64,000 nt of DNA from Pimelobacter simplex (GTDB lineage Bacteria; Actinomycetota; Actinomycetes; Propionibacteriales; Nocardioidaceae). The stretch spans positions 248,001-312,000 of the forward strand of contig NZ_FOUK01000003.1 of the NCBI RefSeq assembly GCF_900114845.1, written 5' to 3'. Every line of letters starts with the position of its first letter. Position 1 is the first letter of the stretch. The notes beneath the pieces are model-generated. The model had not been told where the DNA came from and did not search any database. It saw nothing but the letters and a program-made list of their open reading frames with translations. Shown here piece by piece: positions 1 through 8,542 of this stretch. A program made the translations under genes and the position numbers.

Positions 1-482
1 AGGTCGACGCCGCCGCCAAGCCCGCCCCCATCGTCGGCGTCTTCGACAAGGCCGAGTTCGCCGACGAGTTCCGCGGCCAGGTCAACCAGCTGCTCTTCAT
101 GATCTACGGCCTGCTCGCCCTCGCGATCGTCATCGCCGTCATCGGCATCGTCAACACGCTCGGCCTCAGCGTCATCGAGCGCACTCGCGAGGTCGGCCTG
201 CTCCGCGCCGTCGGCATGAGCCGCGCCAAGCTGAGACGGATGATCACCCTCGAGTCGGTCACCATCGCCGTGCTCGGCGCCGTCCTCGGCATGGCCCTCG
301 GCGTCCTGATCGGCGTGCTGCTCCAGCAGTCGCTGTCCAAGGACCTGACCAGCCTCGGGCTGCCCCTCGGCAACCTGGTGACCTTCCTCGTGGTCGCCGT
401 GGTGGTCGGCGTCCTCGCCGCCGTCGTCCCGGCGATCCGGGCGGCGCGGCTCGACGTCCTCGACGCGATCGCGAGCGAATAG
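1..482 (+). CDS. FtsX/MacB-type ABC transporter permease, C-terminal part
   Basis: The reading frame is open from base 3, so the gene starts left of the window and only its last 159 codons are seen. Three hydrophobic helices are visible: one around the internal Met at base 99 (LALAIVIAVIGIVNTLG), a second VTIAVLGAVLGMALGVLIG, and a third FLVVAVVVGVLAAVVPAI. The end, AIRAARLDVLDAIASE, is the usual C-terminus of the FtsX/MacB permease fold (P..RA.....A...E). The loop IERTREVGLLRAVGMSRAKL after the first helix is the family's conserved cytoplasmic segment. Such permeases pair with an ATPase that would lie upstream. Family assignment is secure; substrate unknown. Confidence 0.85.
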   Translation, partial: VDAAAKPAPIVGVFDKAEFADEFRGQVNQLLFMIYGLLALAIVIAVIGIVNTLGLSVIERTREVGLLRAVGMSRAKLRRMITLESVTIAVLGAVLGMALGVLIGVLLQQSLSKDLTSLGLPLGNLVTFLVVAVVVGVLAAVVPAIRAARLDVLDAIASE

Positions 483-825
483 GCGCACGATCCGGACGGC
501 GCTGCGCGCCACCGCCTCGACCTCGGTGGCGAGGTCACCGCTGCGCGGGACGCCCATCGCGGTCGCCAGGAGCGCGATGCCGGCGTAGTCGCGCTCCCTC
601 ATCGCGACCATCTTCATCGCCAGCAGGTGCTCGGGCGGTGCGTAGTCGACGGTGAGACCGATGTCGCGCGGCGCCGCCCCTGGGTTGAGCCAGCGCGGTC
701 GAAGGCCGTGGCGCCGGGCGATCGCGGTCGCCATCGACCACTACCCGCTGCGCGGCGACCGTGAGCGCGATCCCCGCGCCAGCGACGACATAGACGCGAG
801 CGCTGTCAGGCGGTGGCCAGGTCAC
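483..825 (-). pseudogene. Decayed DUF6036-like nucleotidyltransferase partner of the XRE gene
   Basis: No single open frame covers this stretch, but two pieces read like one protein family. The first (GTG at 825, overlapping the end of the XRE gene) gives VYVVAGAGIALTVAAQRVVVDG, resembling the start of MNT/DUF6036-type nucleotidyltransferase domains (V..VGG.A.AL...R.T.DID). After a frame change near 734 it continues MATAIARRHGLRPRWLN, then APPEHLLAMKMVAMRERDYA and LLATAMGV, the typical C-terminal half of that family. The middle catalytic part is missing and the 3' end runs into the opposing permease gene. I read it as a pseudogene with an internal deletion plus frameshift. Such proteins usually sit beside an XRE antitoxin-like gene, as here. 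Confidence 0.55.
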
Positions 826-1393
826 GCTCGGCGATGTAGATCCCCCGCTCACCCAGCCAGCCGGGCGTCGCGGCTCGGATCTGCGCGTCGCCGAGGAGCA
901 GGTTCGGCTTGACCCAGTCCTCGTCGGTCCGCAGGTCGGTCCAGGCCGGCGCGGTCCGTCCTGCCTGCTCGAACTCGTGCCCGACCAGCGCGGCGAGCAG
1001 GACGTCCCACCGCTCGTCGTCGGTCGAGCCGGGCCGGGCCTCCCAGGCGTCGGCCGGGGCGCCGGGGAGCGCCAGCAGCTCGCGGACCTGGTCGCGCGCC
1101 TGGGTGGTCACCTTGAACGCCCGCTGGTCGTCCCCGGCCGCGAGCGCGGCCTTCAACGCACGCTGTGTCGTCGTCGGCGTCAGCCAGCCCTGGGCGGCGG
1201 CCTCGCCGAGCGCGGTGCCGAGCCGCAGGGCGCGGAGGAACAGCGCGGCGGACGGGCTCGCCGTCCCCTTGAGGTACGACGAGAGCCGCGCGTGCGAGGT
1301 ACCCAGAGCAGTGGCGAACCCGCGCAGGCTCAGCCCGCTGCGCTCCAGTGCCTCGCGCAGCCGGCCCACGACCTCACGGGTGTCGATGTCCAC
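806..1393 (-). CDS. XRE-family HTH regulator, antitoxin-like, with C-terminal conserved domain
   Basis: The 195-aa protein begins with a helix-turn-helix at residues 7-45 (LREALERSGLSLRGFATALG, then TSHARLSSYLKGTASPS), a classic XRE/Cro fold. The C-terminal half (WDVLLAALVGHEF..., DLRTDEDWVKPNLLLGD) matches the conserved domain of actinobacterial XRE proteins encoded next to a small nucleotidyltransferase. GTG at 1393 is preceded by a strong AGGAGG about 8-13 nt upstream. The downstream partner on the same strand (483..825) is broken, so the pair is probably an inactive toxin-antitoxin or defence-like module. Family call from motif and context; function inferred. Confidence 0.75.
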   Translation of the reverse strand: MDIDTREVVGRLREALERSGLSLRGFATALGTSHARLSSYLKGTASPSAALFLRALRLGTALGEAAAQGWLTPTTTQRALKAALAAGDDQRAFKVTTQARDQVRELLALPGAPADAWEARPGSTDDERWDVLLAALVGHEFEQAGRTAPAWTDLRTDEDWVKPNLLLGDAQIRAATPGWLGERGIYIAERDLATA

Positions 1394-1448
1394 GAGAAGA
1401 CCTCCTCACCCGCCATGGCACCTGATCCGGTACCACTCGTCAGCCGGC

Positions 1449-3047
1449 TCAGGCCAGCGCGACCAGGTCCGCGTAGTCCGGGCTCCACAGGTCCTCGACG
1501 CCGTCGGGCAGGATGAGCACCCGGTCCGGCTCCAGCGCGTGCACGGCACCCTCGTCGTGGGTGACCAGCACGACGGCGCCCTCGTAGCGGCGGATCGCGT
1601 TGAGGACCTCTTCGCGCGAGGCGGGGTCGAGGTTGTTGGTCGGCTCGTCGAGCAGCAGCACGTTGGCTGCCGAGACGACGAGCGAGGCGAGCGCGAGGCG
1701 GGTCTTCTCGCCGCCCGACAGGACGCCGGCCGGCTTGTGCACGTCGTCGCCGCTGAAGAGGAACGACCCGAGCACCGAGCGGGCCTCGGTGTCGGTCAGC
1801 TCGGGGGCCGCCGACTGCATGTTCTCGAGGACCGTGCGGCTGACGTCGAGCGTCTCGTGCTCCTGGGCGTAGTAGCCGACCTTGAGGCCGTGTCCGGCGA
1901 CGACCTCGCCGGTGTCGGGCTTGTCGACGCCGGCCAGGATCCGCAGCATGGTGGTCTTGCCGGCACCGTTGAGCCCGAGGATGACGACGCGCGAGCCCTT
2001 GTCGATGGCCAGGTCGACGGCGGTGAAGATCTCGAGCGCGCCGTACGACTTCGAGAGGTCGTGGGCGGTGAGCGGGGTCTTGCCGCAGGCGGCGGGCGTC
2101 GGGAACTTGATCGCGGCGACCTTGTCGGACTGGCGCTCGCCCTCGACCCCTTCGAGAAGGCGCTCGGCCCGCTTGAGCATCTGCTGCGCGGCGCTCGCCT
2201 TGGTGGCCTTGGCGCGCATCTTGTTGGCCTGGTCGGTGAGCGTCTTGGCCTTGTTCTGCGCGTTCATCAGCTCGCGCTTGCGGCGGGCCTCGTCGGTCTC
2301 GCGCTGGGTGAGGTAGTTCTTCCACCCCATGTTGTAGATGTCGATGACCTCGCGGTTGGCGTCGAGGTGGAAGACCTTGTTGACGGTCTCCTCGAGCAGG
2401 TCGTTGTCGTGCGAGATGACGATGAAGCCGCCCTTGTAGGTCTTCATCCAGTCGCGCAGCCACATGATCGAGTCGGCGTCGAGGTGGTTCGTCGGCTCGT
2501 CGAGGATGAGCACCTCGGCGCTCGAGAAGAGGATCCGGGCCAGCTCGACACGCCGGCGCTGGCCACCCGAGAGCGTGCCGAGGGGCTGCTCCATCAGGCG
2601 GTCCGGGATGCCGAGGCTCTGCGCGATCTGCAGCGCCTCGGTCTCGGCCGCGTAGCCGCCGCCGGCGTCGAGCTCGTCCTGGGCGCGCTGGAACTTGCGG
2701 AACGCCTTGTCCCGCGCGGCGGGGTCGTCGGAGGCCATGGCGACCTCGGCGGCCCGCATCCGGCGGACGGCGTCGTCGAGGCCGCGCGCGGACAGGATCC
2801 GGTCGCGCACCAGCACCTCGGGGTCGCCGACGCGGGGGTCCTGGGGCAGGTAGCCGAGCTCGCCGCTGTTGCTGACGGTGCCGCTGGCCGGCAGGACGTC
2901 GCCCGCGAGGACCTTGGTGAGGGTGGTCTTGCCGGCTCCGTTGCGGCCCACGAGGCCGATCTTGTCGCCGGCGCCGACACGGAAGCTGACGTTCTCCATG
3001 AGGAGCCGCGCACCGACGCGAACCTCGAGCTGGTGCACAGTGATCAT
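1449..3047 (-). CDS. ABC-F family ATP-binding protein (ribosome-associated or resistance type)
   Basis: A 532-aa soluble protein with two ABC ATPase domains and no membrane segment. Domain 1 has Walker A GRNGAGKTT (residues 34-42), signature LSGGQRRR and Walker B VLILDEPTNHLD. A charged linker of about 80 residues (KNYLTQRETDEARRKRE onward, K/A rich) follows. Domain 2 has Walker A GLNGAGKTT, signature LSGGEKTR and Walker B VLLLDEPTNNLD. This layout defines ABC-F proteins, which act on the ribosome E site rather than in transport. It is shorter in the linker than Uup/YheS and is not clearly EttA. The ATG at 3047 is preceded by GGGAG. The gene diverges from the metallopeptidase gene, their promoters overlapping near 3100. 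Confidence 0.9.
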   Translation of the reverse strand: MITVHQLEVRVGARLLMENVSFRVGAGDKIGLVGRNGAGKTTLTKVLAGDVLPASGTVSNSGELGYLPQDPRVGDPEVLVRDRILSARGLDDAVRRMRAAEVAMASDDPAARDKAFRKFQRAQDELDAGGGYAAETEALQIAQSLGIPDRLMEQPLGTLSGGQRRRVELARILFSSAEVLILDEPTNHLDADSIMWLRDWMKTYKGGFIVISHDNDLLEETVNKVFHLDANREVIDIYNMGWKNYLTQRETDEARRKRELMNAQNKAKTLTDQANKMRAKATKASAAQQMLKRAERLLEGVEGERQSDKVAAIKFPTPAACGKTPLTAHDLSKSYGALEIFTAVDLAIDKGSRVVILGLNGAGKTTMLRILAGVDKPDTGEVVAGHGLKVGYYAQEHETLDVSRTVLENMQSAAPELTDTEARSVLGSFLFSGDDVHKPAGVLSGGEKTRLALASLVVSAANVLLLDEPTNNLDPASREEVLNAIRRYEGAVVLVTHDEGAVHALEPDRVLILPDGVEDLWSPDYADLVALA

Positions 3048-3102
3048 GACCGGCCGATTCTCCCACGCCAGATCGCACCGCCGAAAACGCCGGAACCTGC
3101 AC

Positions 3103-3108
3103 TAGGGT
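3103..3108 (+). promoter_or_regulatory. -10 box TAGGGT, leaderless start of the metallopeptidase
   Basis: TAGGGT is followed after 7 nt by GTG at 3116, the spacing expected when transcription begins at the start codon. This decides between the in-frame GTGs at 3107, 3116 and 3119. Confidence 0.6.
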
Positions 3109-3115
3109 GCGATTC

Positions 3116-4081
3116 GTGGTGCGATTCAATCCGAAGGCTCGCCTCGACCAGTCTCGGGTCCGCGACGCCGGCAGCGGTGGCGGCGGAGGCGGCGGCCTGG
3201 GCGGTGGTCTCGGGGGCGGCGGCATGCGGCTCCCCATCCCCACGGGCAAGGGCGGGATCGGCGGCATCATCGTCGTGATCATCGTCGTCGTGGTCGGTCT
3301 TCTGCTCGGGGGCAACCCGCTCGGTGGCGGCAGCCCGGCCGGCGGCGGCGCGTACTCGCCGGCCCGGATGAGCGACGCCCAGCAGGGCACCGACCGCTAC
3401 GCCGACTGCAAGACGGGCGACGACGCCAACAACAGCAGCGACTGCGCCCGGGTCGCCATCGAGAACTCCCTGACCGACTACTGGGACTCCGAGCTCGGTG
3501 GCAAGTTCCGCCCCGAGAAGGAGATGGTCACCTTCAGCGGCGGCATCGACACCGGCTGCGGCGGCGCGACCTCCGACGTCGGCCCGTTCTACTGCCCCAC
3601 CGACGAGACCATCTACCTCGACACCACGTTCTTCCAGGACGTCCTCGAGCGCCAGCTGGGCGGCCCGACCGGCCAGTTCGTCGAGTACTACGTCCTCGCC
3701 CACGAGTACGGCCACCACATCTCCAACCTGCTCGGCTTCATGGGCCAGGTCCGCAGCCAGCAGACCGGCCCCCAGAGCGACGGCGTCCGCCTCGAGCTCC
3801 AGGCCGACTGCTACGCCGGGCTGTGGGCCCAGCACGCGACCCAGACCAAGGACGCGTCCGGCCAGGTGCTCCTCCTCGACCTCACCCAGCAGGACATCGA
3901 CGAGGCGATCGCCGCGGCCAAGGCGGTCGGAGACGACTACATCCAGAAGCGCGCGGGCGGCCGCGTCGACCAGGAGTCGTGGACCCACGGCTCCTCGGCG
4001 CAGCGGCAGAAGTGGTTCATGGTCGGGTACGACGGCGGCACCGTCGACTCCTGCGACACCTTCGCCGCACCCCGGGTCTGA
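3116..4081 (+). CDS. Neutral zinc metallopeptidase, YpfJ family
   Basis: A 321-aa membrane-anchored protease. After a short basic N-terminus (RFNPKARLD) comes a Gly-rich stretch and one transmembrane helix around residues 46-66 (GIIVVIIVVVVGLLLG). The zinc motif HEYGHH lies at about residues 196-201 within YVLAHEYGHHISN, and a second conserved segment LELQADCYAGLWA supplies the third ligand region of this family. The N-terminal RFN-x-x-A-x-LD and the C-terminal SCDTF are also family hallmarks. I chose GTG 3116 because it lies 7 nt after a TAGGGT box. The gene ends 3 nt before the convergent kinase gene. Physiological substrate unknown. Confidence 0.9.
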   Translation: MVRFNPKARLDQSRVRDAGSGGGGGGGLGGGLGGGGMRLPIPTGKGGIGGIIVVIIVVVVGLLLGGNPLGGGSPAGGGAYSPARMSDAQQGTDRYADCKTGDDANNSSDCARVAIENSLTDYWDSELGGKFRPEKEMVTFSGGIDTGCGGATSDVGPFYCPTDETIYLDTTFFQDVLERQLGGPTGQFVEYYVLAHEYGHHISNLLGFMGQVRSQQTGPQSDGVRLELQADCYAGLWAQHATQTKDASGQVLLLDLTQQDIDEAIAAAKAVGDDYIQKRAGGRVDQESWTHGSSAQRQKWFMVGYDGGTVDSCDTFAAPRV

Positions 4082-4084
4082 GCC

Positions 4085-4990
4085 TCAGAGGTCGAGCAGG
4101 GCCTCCATGTGCCCGAACGTGCGCTGCAGCGCCCGCAGGTAGGGCGCGACCGCGGGGTGCCGGTACTTCCCGGCGAGCGCGCCCTCGCCTCCGGCGACCC
4201 GGGCCAGTGCCCACTCCGCGCGGCTGAGCGCGGTGTAGACCGCCACGACCCGGGCGCCCAGGACGACGGCGTCCCGGTCCGCGATGCCGGAGGGCAGGCC
4301 GAGCAGGTAGGCATCGAGCAGCGGCTCGAACTCCTCACGGGCCGAGAGCGAGAGGTAGCCGAGGTCACCGCCGACCGGTCCGTGGCCGAGCGTCCCCCAG
4401 TCGATCGCGAGCGCGTCGTCGTCCGCGCGGCCGGGCAGGTTGCGGGGCGTCGCGTCGCCGTGCTGGGGCACCTGGGGCACGCCGTCGAGCAGGGCGAGCA
4501 TCGTCTCGCGGCGGGTCCAGAGGTGCTCGGCGACGTCGGCGACGGTGGTCCGGGCGAGCGTGGGCCAGCCGCCCTTGCGGGCGACGCGCGCCAGCCGGTC
4601 GCGCATCAGGTCGCGGGCGAGGAACGCGGGGTGCCCGATCTCGGCGCCGGCGAACCGGCCGAGCGAGAGGGCGAGGAAGAGCCCGCTCGAGGCGGCGTCC
4701 TCGACCCAGTCGCGCACGATGGTGACCCCGGCGTCGTCCTCCTCGACGGAGGCGGGCGCCGAGCGCAGGCCGGGGGTCGCGGTGCACAAGCCGGTCAGCA
4801 GGACGTCCGCCTCCCGGCGCCAGTAGCCCGCATGGGCCCGGTCGGAGAGCACCGCCGGATCCCCGGTTCCGGGCGCGCCGATCCGCTTCACCACCACCGG
4901 CCGCCCTCCGAGTGCGGTCCGCCACACGCCCACGGTCGACGTCCCGGTGCCTCCCGGGAGCGCCACCCAGTCGGGCTCCGGCTGCCACAT
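4085..4990 (-). CDS. Aminoglycoside phosphotransferase (APH)-family kinase-like protein
   Basis: The 301-aa protein has the APH/choline kinase fold. An early VVVKRIG supplies the ATP-binding lysine, the catalytic loop is QHGDATPRN near residue 177, and the metal-binding aspartate follows in AIDWGTLGHGPVGGDL. The frame stays open far upstream, but ATG 4990 sits 7 nt after a TAGTTT -10 box and begins at a natural domain start (MWQPEPDWVALPGG). Substrates of such orphan APH-like proteins are usually unknown, and true aminoglycoside resistance should not be assumed. It converges with the metallopeptidase gene and stands alone. Confidence 0.8.
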   Translation of the reverse strand: MWQPEPDWVALPGGTGTSTVGVWRTALGGRPVVVKRIGAPGTGDPAVLSDRAHAGYWRREADVLLTGLCTATPGLRSAPASVEEDDAGVTIVRDWVEDAASSGLFLALSLGRFAGAEIGHPAFLARDLMRDRLARVARKGGWPTLARTTVADVAEHLWTRRETMLALLDGVPQVPQHGDATPRNLPGRADDDALAIDWGTLGHGPVGGDLGYLSLSAREEFEPLLDAYLLGLPSGIADRDAVVLGARVVAVYTALSRAEWALARVAGGEGALAGKYRHPAVAPYLRALQRTFGHMEALLDL

Positions 4991-4997
4991 GCGGCTG

Positions 4998-5003
4998 AAA
5001 CTA
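4998..5003 (-). promoter_or_regulatory. -10 box TAGTTT before the APH-like gene
   Basis: On the minus strand TAGTTT lies 7 nt before ATG 4990, a leaderless arrangement. Confidence 0.5.
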
Positions 5004-5070
5004 GCCGATCCCCCTCCCCGAAGTGTGGAGGTTGCGGGTCCGAGGTGCGCCGGTTGCGGGGCGGGCGGGA

Positions 5071-6627
5071 TCAGCCGATGTCGCGGGCGCGGAAGCGCCA
5101 CCACGCCACGCCCAGCAGGACGACGGCCACGGCGGTGAGCCCGCCGGCGCTCCCCCAGTCCCAGCTGGCGGCGGGCAGCAGCGGCACGTGCGCGTACGGC
5201 GAGAGCCCGGTCAGCCAGCCCGGCAGGTCGAGCAGGTCGCCGAGGAGCGAGAGGGTCAGGAACGCCGCCGGCCACACCCAGACGAGCGCCGCCCAGCGCG
5301 CGCCGAGGGCCAGGCAGAGGGCGGCGAGCGCGCCGACGACCCAGGCCGCCGGCACCCAGGCGAGGGCGGCGGTGACGAGGTTGCCGATCCCGGGGCCGTC
5401 GGCGGCGACGTACCCGACCCAGAGGCCGACGCCCGTGACGACGAGCAGCCAGGCGGTGCCGGCCAGGGCCAGCACGGCTGTGGCCGCGAACCAGCGGGTG
5501 CGGCTGACGCCGGTGGCGAGCACGATCTCGACCCGTCCGTCGGTCTCGTCCCGGGCCGTGTGGCCGACGACGGTGGCGGCGAAGTAGGTGAGCACGACGG
5601 CGACGATCGACAGGATCGCCGAGACCAGCGCGCCGCCGAGCTCGTCGATGATCGACTGCGCCGTCGCGTTGTCGAGGAGGTCCCCGACCCCGGGCGCGAT
5701 CATGCCGAAGACGACGCCGAGCGCGGCCGCCGCCACGCTCCACAGCAGGAGCGTCGTCGCGTGCACCTTCACCGCGAGCGAGAACGCGTCGGCCAGCCGC
5801 GGCGATCCGGTCGCAGGGCCGGGGCGGGTCGCGAGCAGGCCGGCGCCGAGGTCGCGGCGCGAGCGGAGCAGCACGGCCCCGCCGGCGAGCGCCAGCGCGA
5901 GCAGCGGGTACGCCAGCAGGAGCCACCAGCGGGTGTCGCCGTACGCGCGGACCTGGGTGTTCCAGCCGAGCGGCGAGAGCCAGCTGACCCACTGCGGGCC
6001 CGTGTCGCCGACCGCCCGCAGCACGAAGAGCACCCCGATGGCGCCCGCCGCGAAGCCCGCGCAGGTCCGGGCGCTGGCCGAGAGCTGTGCGGTCAGCAGG
6101 CCGATCCCGGCCGCGACCAGCGCACTGCCGCCCCACAGCAGGCCGAAGGCGACCGACCCGCCGGCGTCCAGCCCGCCGATGACGTTGCCGAGGGCGGTGA
6201 GCACGCCCAGGACGCCGGCGAGCAGCAGCGCCTCGACGCCGGCGGCGACGAGGGGCGCGTCCCGGCCGACGGCGGTGCCGCCGATGAGCTCGGTGCGGCC
6301 GGTCTCCTCCTCGACCCGGGTGTGCCGGCGCACGACAGCGACGAAGAGCACGGCGGCGAAGACGGCGTAGAGCACCGTCATCTTCGTCATCGCAAGCTCG
6401 CCCTCGCTGGTGACGTCGAGGATCGGCCCGTACAGCGCGACGATCGCGGGGCTCGCGTTGATCGCCTCTGCCGCGTGGATCCGCTCGGCCGGCCCGTCGT
6501 AGAGGCTCGGCGTCGCGGCGGCCGAGGCGATGCTCATCAGCACCAGGACGCCGATGCCGGCCGGTGCGAGCACCCGGTCGCGGCGGAGTCCGAGGCGCAG
6601 CAGGAGGGTCCAGCCGGTGGCGCTCAT
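5071..6627 (-). CDS. ABC-2 type exporter permease, two-unit (polyketide-antibiotic exporter type)
   Basis: The 518-aa protein has about twelve hydrophobic helices in two similar six-helix halves, typical of the permeases annotated as exporters of polyketide antibiotics in actinomycetes. Each half carries the family's [18 protein letters not shown] or [23 protein letters not shown] cytoplasmic segment, and the two copies (around residues 105 and 375) show an ancient duplication. ATG 6627 overlaps the stop of the upstream ATPase by 4 nt (ATGA), so the two are translationally coupled. The frame extends further upstream, but that part is the ATPase gene. Substrate unknown; a divergent regulator probably controls the pair. 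Confidence 0.85.
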   Translation of the reverse strand: MSATGWTLLLRLGLRRDRVLAPAGIGVLVLMSIASAAATPSLYDGPAERIHAAEAINASPAIVALYGPILDVTSEGELAMTKMTVLYAVFAAVLFVAVVRRHTRVEEETGRTELIGGTAVGRDAPLVAAGVEALLLAGVLGVLTALGNVIGGLDAGGSVAFGLLWGGSALVAAGIGLLTAQLSASARTCAGFAAGAIGVLFVLRAVGDTGPQWVSWLSPLGWNTQVRAYGDTRWWLLLAYPLLALALAGGAVLLRSRRDLGAGLLATRPGPATGSPRLADAFSLAVKVHATTLLLWSVAAAALGVVFGMIAPGVGDLLDNATAQSIIDELGGALVSAILSIVAVVLTYFAATVVGHTARDETDGRVEIVLATGVSRTRWFAATAVLALAGTAWLLVVTGVGLWVGYVAADGPGIGNLVTAALAWVPAAWVVGALAALCLALGARWAALVWVWPAAFLTLSLLGDLLDLPGWLTGLSPYAHVPLLPAASWDWGSAGGLTAVAVVLLGVAWWRFRARDIG

Positions 6628-7529
6628 CGCCGGGCGCCCGCCCGGTCGCGGTAGGCGTCGAGGAACAGCTCCTCCAGGCTCGGCGGGGTGCTCGTCAGCG
6701 CCGTCACGCCGGCGTCGGTGAGCGCCCGCAGCACCCGGGGCAGGACGTCCGGCTCGACCGAGCAGCTCACCTGGTCGCCGGCGACCGCGACGTCGTGGAC
6801 GCCGTCGATCCCGGTCAGCTCCGGCGGCGGGCCGGTCACGGTCGCGACCACCTTGGTCCGGTGCAGGTGCCGCAGCGAGCCGAGGCTCCCGGACTCGACG
6901 ACCCGGCCCTCGCGGATGATCGTGACCCGGTCGACGAGCCGCTCGACCTCGCTGAGGATGTGGCTCGACAGCAGCACCGTCGCCCCGCGCGCGGTCTGCT
7001 CGGCGACGCAGTCGTTGAACACCTGCTCCATGAGCGGGTCGAGGCCGGACGTCGGCTCGTCCAGGATGAGCAGGTCGGGGTCGGTGGCGAGGGCTGCGAC
7101 GAGCGCGACCTTCTGCCGGTTGCCCTTGGAGTAGGCACGACCGCGCTTGGTCGGGTCGAGCGAGAACCGCTCGATGAGCTCCTCGCGGCGGGACGCCGCG
7201 GGGTCCGCGCCGCGCATCCGGATCAGGAGGTCGACGATCTCGCCGCCGCTGAGGTTGGGCCACAGGCTCACGTCGCCGGGGACGTACGCCAGGCGCCGGT
7301 GCAGCCCCGCGGCGTCGGCCCACGGGTCTCCGCCGAGCAGCCGCACCTCCCCCGCGTCCTTGCGCAGCAGCCCGAGCAGCACCCGGATGGTGGTCGACTT
7401 GCCGGCGCCGTTGGGGCCGAGGAAGCCGTGCACCTCGCCCGGCTCGACCACGAGGTCGAGGCCGTCGAGCGCCCGGAACCTGCCGAAGGCCTTCACCAGC
7501 CCGCGGACCTCGATGAGGGGACTCGTCAT
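6624..7529 (-). CDS. ABC transporter ATP-binding protein (drug-exporter type)
   Basis: A 301-aa ATPase. Walker [10 protein letters not shown] lies at residues 38-46, the signature is [15 protein letters not shown] earlier and YSKGNRQK in the signature position, and Walker B is [13 protein letters not shown]. The H-loop region is [14 protein letters not shown]. The signature SKGNRQ is typical of DrrA-like and other exporter ATPases of actinomycetes. Domain organisation is standard, with a C-terminal extension of about 80 residues. I chose ATG 7529 ([11 protein letters not shown]); an in-frame ATG at 7544 is possible. Coupled by 4 nt to the permease downstream and divergent from the MarR-type gene. 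Confidence 0.88.
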   Translation of the reverse strand: MTSPLIEVRGLVKAFGRFRALDGLDLVVEPGEVHGFLGPNGAGKSTTIRVLLGLLRKDAGEVRLLGGDPWADAAGLHRRLAYVPGDVSLWPNLSGGEIVDLLIRMRGADPAASRREELIERFSLDPTKRGRAYSKGNRQKVALVAALATDPDLLILDEPTSGLDPLMEQVFNDCVAEQTARGATVLLSSHILSEVERLVDRVTIIREGRVVESGSLGSLRHLHRTKVVATVTGPPPELTGIDGVHDVAVAGDQVSCSVEPDVLPRVLRALTDAGVTALTSTPPSLEELFLDAYRDRAGARR

Positions 7530-7548
7530 GTCCCCATCATGCACCTGT

Positions 7549-7564
7549 TTCAGTAGTTTCTGAA
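7549..7564. promoter_or_regulatory. Inverted repeat TTCAG-N6-CTGAA, candidate operator
   Basis: A perfect 5-bp dyad lies in the short gap between the divergent ATPase and MarR/GbsR-type genes, just before the regulator's -10 box. Position suggests binding by the regulator, acting on both promoters. Confidence 0.5.
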
Positions 7565-7569
7565 TCTTG

Positions 7570-7575
7570 TAGAAT
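7570..7575 (+). promoter_or_regulatory. -10 box TAGAAT before the MarR/GbsR-type gene
   Basis: TAGAAT lies 6 nt before ATG 7582, giving a leaderless transcript; it sits next to the dyad at 7549..7564. Confidence 0.55.
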
Positions 7576-7581
7576 CACGGC

Positions 7582-8058
7582 ATGTCGACCGAGGAGCAGC
7601 GCGCCGCGTTCACCGAGCGGCTCGGCGGTGCCCTGGCCAGCGCGGGGCTCGCCCGGCTGCCCTCGCGGGTGTTCGCCGCGCTGCTGGTCGACGACGACGG
7701 CCGGATGACCGCCGCCGAGCTCGGCGCGGCGCTCGACGTCAGTGCAGCGTCGGTCTCGGGCGCGGTCCGCTACCTCGACACCGTCGGCATGATCCGCCGC
7801 GAGCGGGAGCGCGGCTCGCGGCGCGACGTCTTCGTCGTCGAGGACGACGCCTGGCACGGCACCATGACCCGGATCGACCAGCTCTACGGCCCGATGATCG
7901 CCGCCCTCGAGCGCGGCCTCGCCGACCTGCCCGACGACGACCCGGCCCGGCACCGCCTGGTCCTGGCCCGCGAGTTCCTCGCCTTCGTGCTCGAGGAGAT
8001 GTCCGACCTCGACCGGCGCTGGGCCGTGCGACGGGTCGAGCTCGGCCTCGGCGACTGA
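7582..8058 (+). CDS. MarR/GbsR-family transcriptional regulator
   Basis: A 158-aa winged-helix protein. The recognition region MTAAELGAALDVSAASVSGAVRYLDTVGMIRRERERGSRRDVF (split here as seen around residues 36-78) is typical of GbsR-like MarR proteins, followed by a helical C-terminal half ending in MSDLDRRWAVRRVELGLG. It is transcribed away from an ABC exporter pair with only about 50 nt between start codons and a dyad in that gap, so it most likely represses that exporter and itself. The effector cannot be read from sequence. Confidence 0.8.
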   Translation: MSTEEQRAAFTERLGGALASAGLARLPSRVFAALLVDDDGRMTAAELGAALDVSAASVSGAVRYLDTVGMIRRERERGSRRDVFVVEDDAWHGTMTRIDQLYGPMIAALERGLADLPDDDPARHRLVLAREFLAFVLEEMSDLDRRWAVRRVELGLGD

Positions 8059-8077
8059 CTCCGGCAGGATGCCGTCC

Positions 8078-8542
8078 ATGCGGATCGCGACCGACGACCC
8101 CCGGCGGGCCGACGTCCTGGCCCTGCTCGACGAGCACCTGGCCGACATGTACGCCACCTCGCCGGCCGAGAGCGTCCACGCCCTCGACCCCGAGGCGCTC
8201 GCGGCACCCGGGATCACGTTCTGGACCGCCCGTGACGCCGAGGCCGGCGACCTCCTCCTCGGCTGCGCCGCCCTCAAGCGCATCGACGACGACCACGCCG
8301 AGCTCAAGTCGATGCGCACCGCGACCGCCGCCCGCCGCCGCGGCGTCGCCGGACGGCTGCTCGACCACGTGCTCGACGCCGCACGCGCGGCCGGGCACCG
8401 CCGGGTCAGCCTCGAGACCGGCACCCAGGACTACTTCGCCGCGGCCCGCGCCCTCTACCTGAACCGTGGGTTCGAGGAGTGCGGACCGTTCGAGGGCTAC
8501 GCCCTCGACCCGAGCAGCACCTTCCTCAGCCGGGCGCTGTAG
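8078..8542 (+). CDS. GNAT-family N-acetyltransferase
   Basis: The 154-aa protein has the GNAT acetyl-CoA site ATAARRRGVAGRLLDHVLDAA (R/Q-x-x-G-x-G/A), preceded by the beta-strand HAELKSMRT and followed by YLNRGFEECGPF, matching the YsnE/PhnO-like small acetyltransferases. The start is ambiguous: ATG 8069 gives MPSMRIA, while ATG 8078 (MRIATDD) fits the family's N-terminus and has GGCAGG upstream, so I prefer it. The 3' end overlaps the convergent AcVLRF1 gene by 17 nt. Substrate not determinable. Confidence 0.82.
   Translation: MRIATDDPRRADVLALLDEHLADMYATSPAESVHALDPEALAAPGITFWTARDAEAGDLLLGCAALKRIDDDHAELKSMRTATAARRRGVAGRLLDHVLDAARAAGHRRVSLETGTQDYFAAARALYLNRGFEECGPFEGYALDPSSTFLSRAL

Noticed and set aside
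3107..3118. GTG 3107 as start of the metallopeptidase
   Set aside because: It lies inside the -10 box; GTG 3116 fits the leaderless spacing.
909..3278. Long open frame opposite the ABC-F and XRE genes
   Set aside because: Antisense to two well-supported genes; low-complexity Arg/Gly-rich product, a usual artefact of high-GC third positions.
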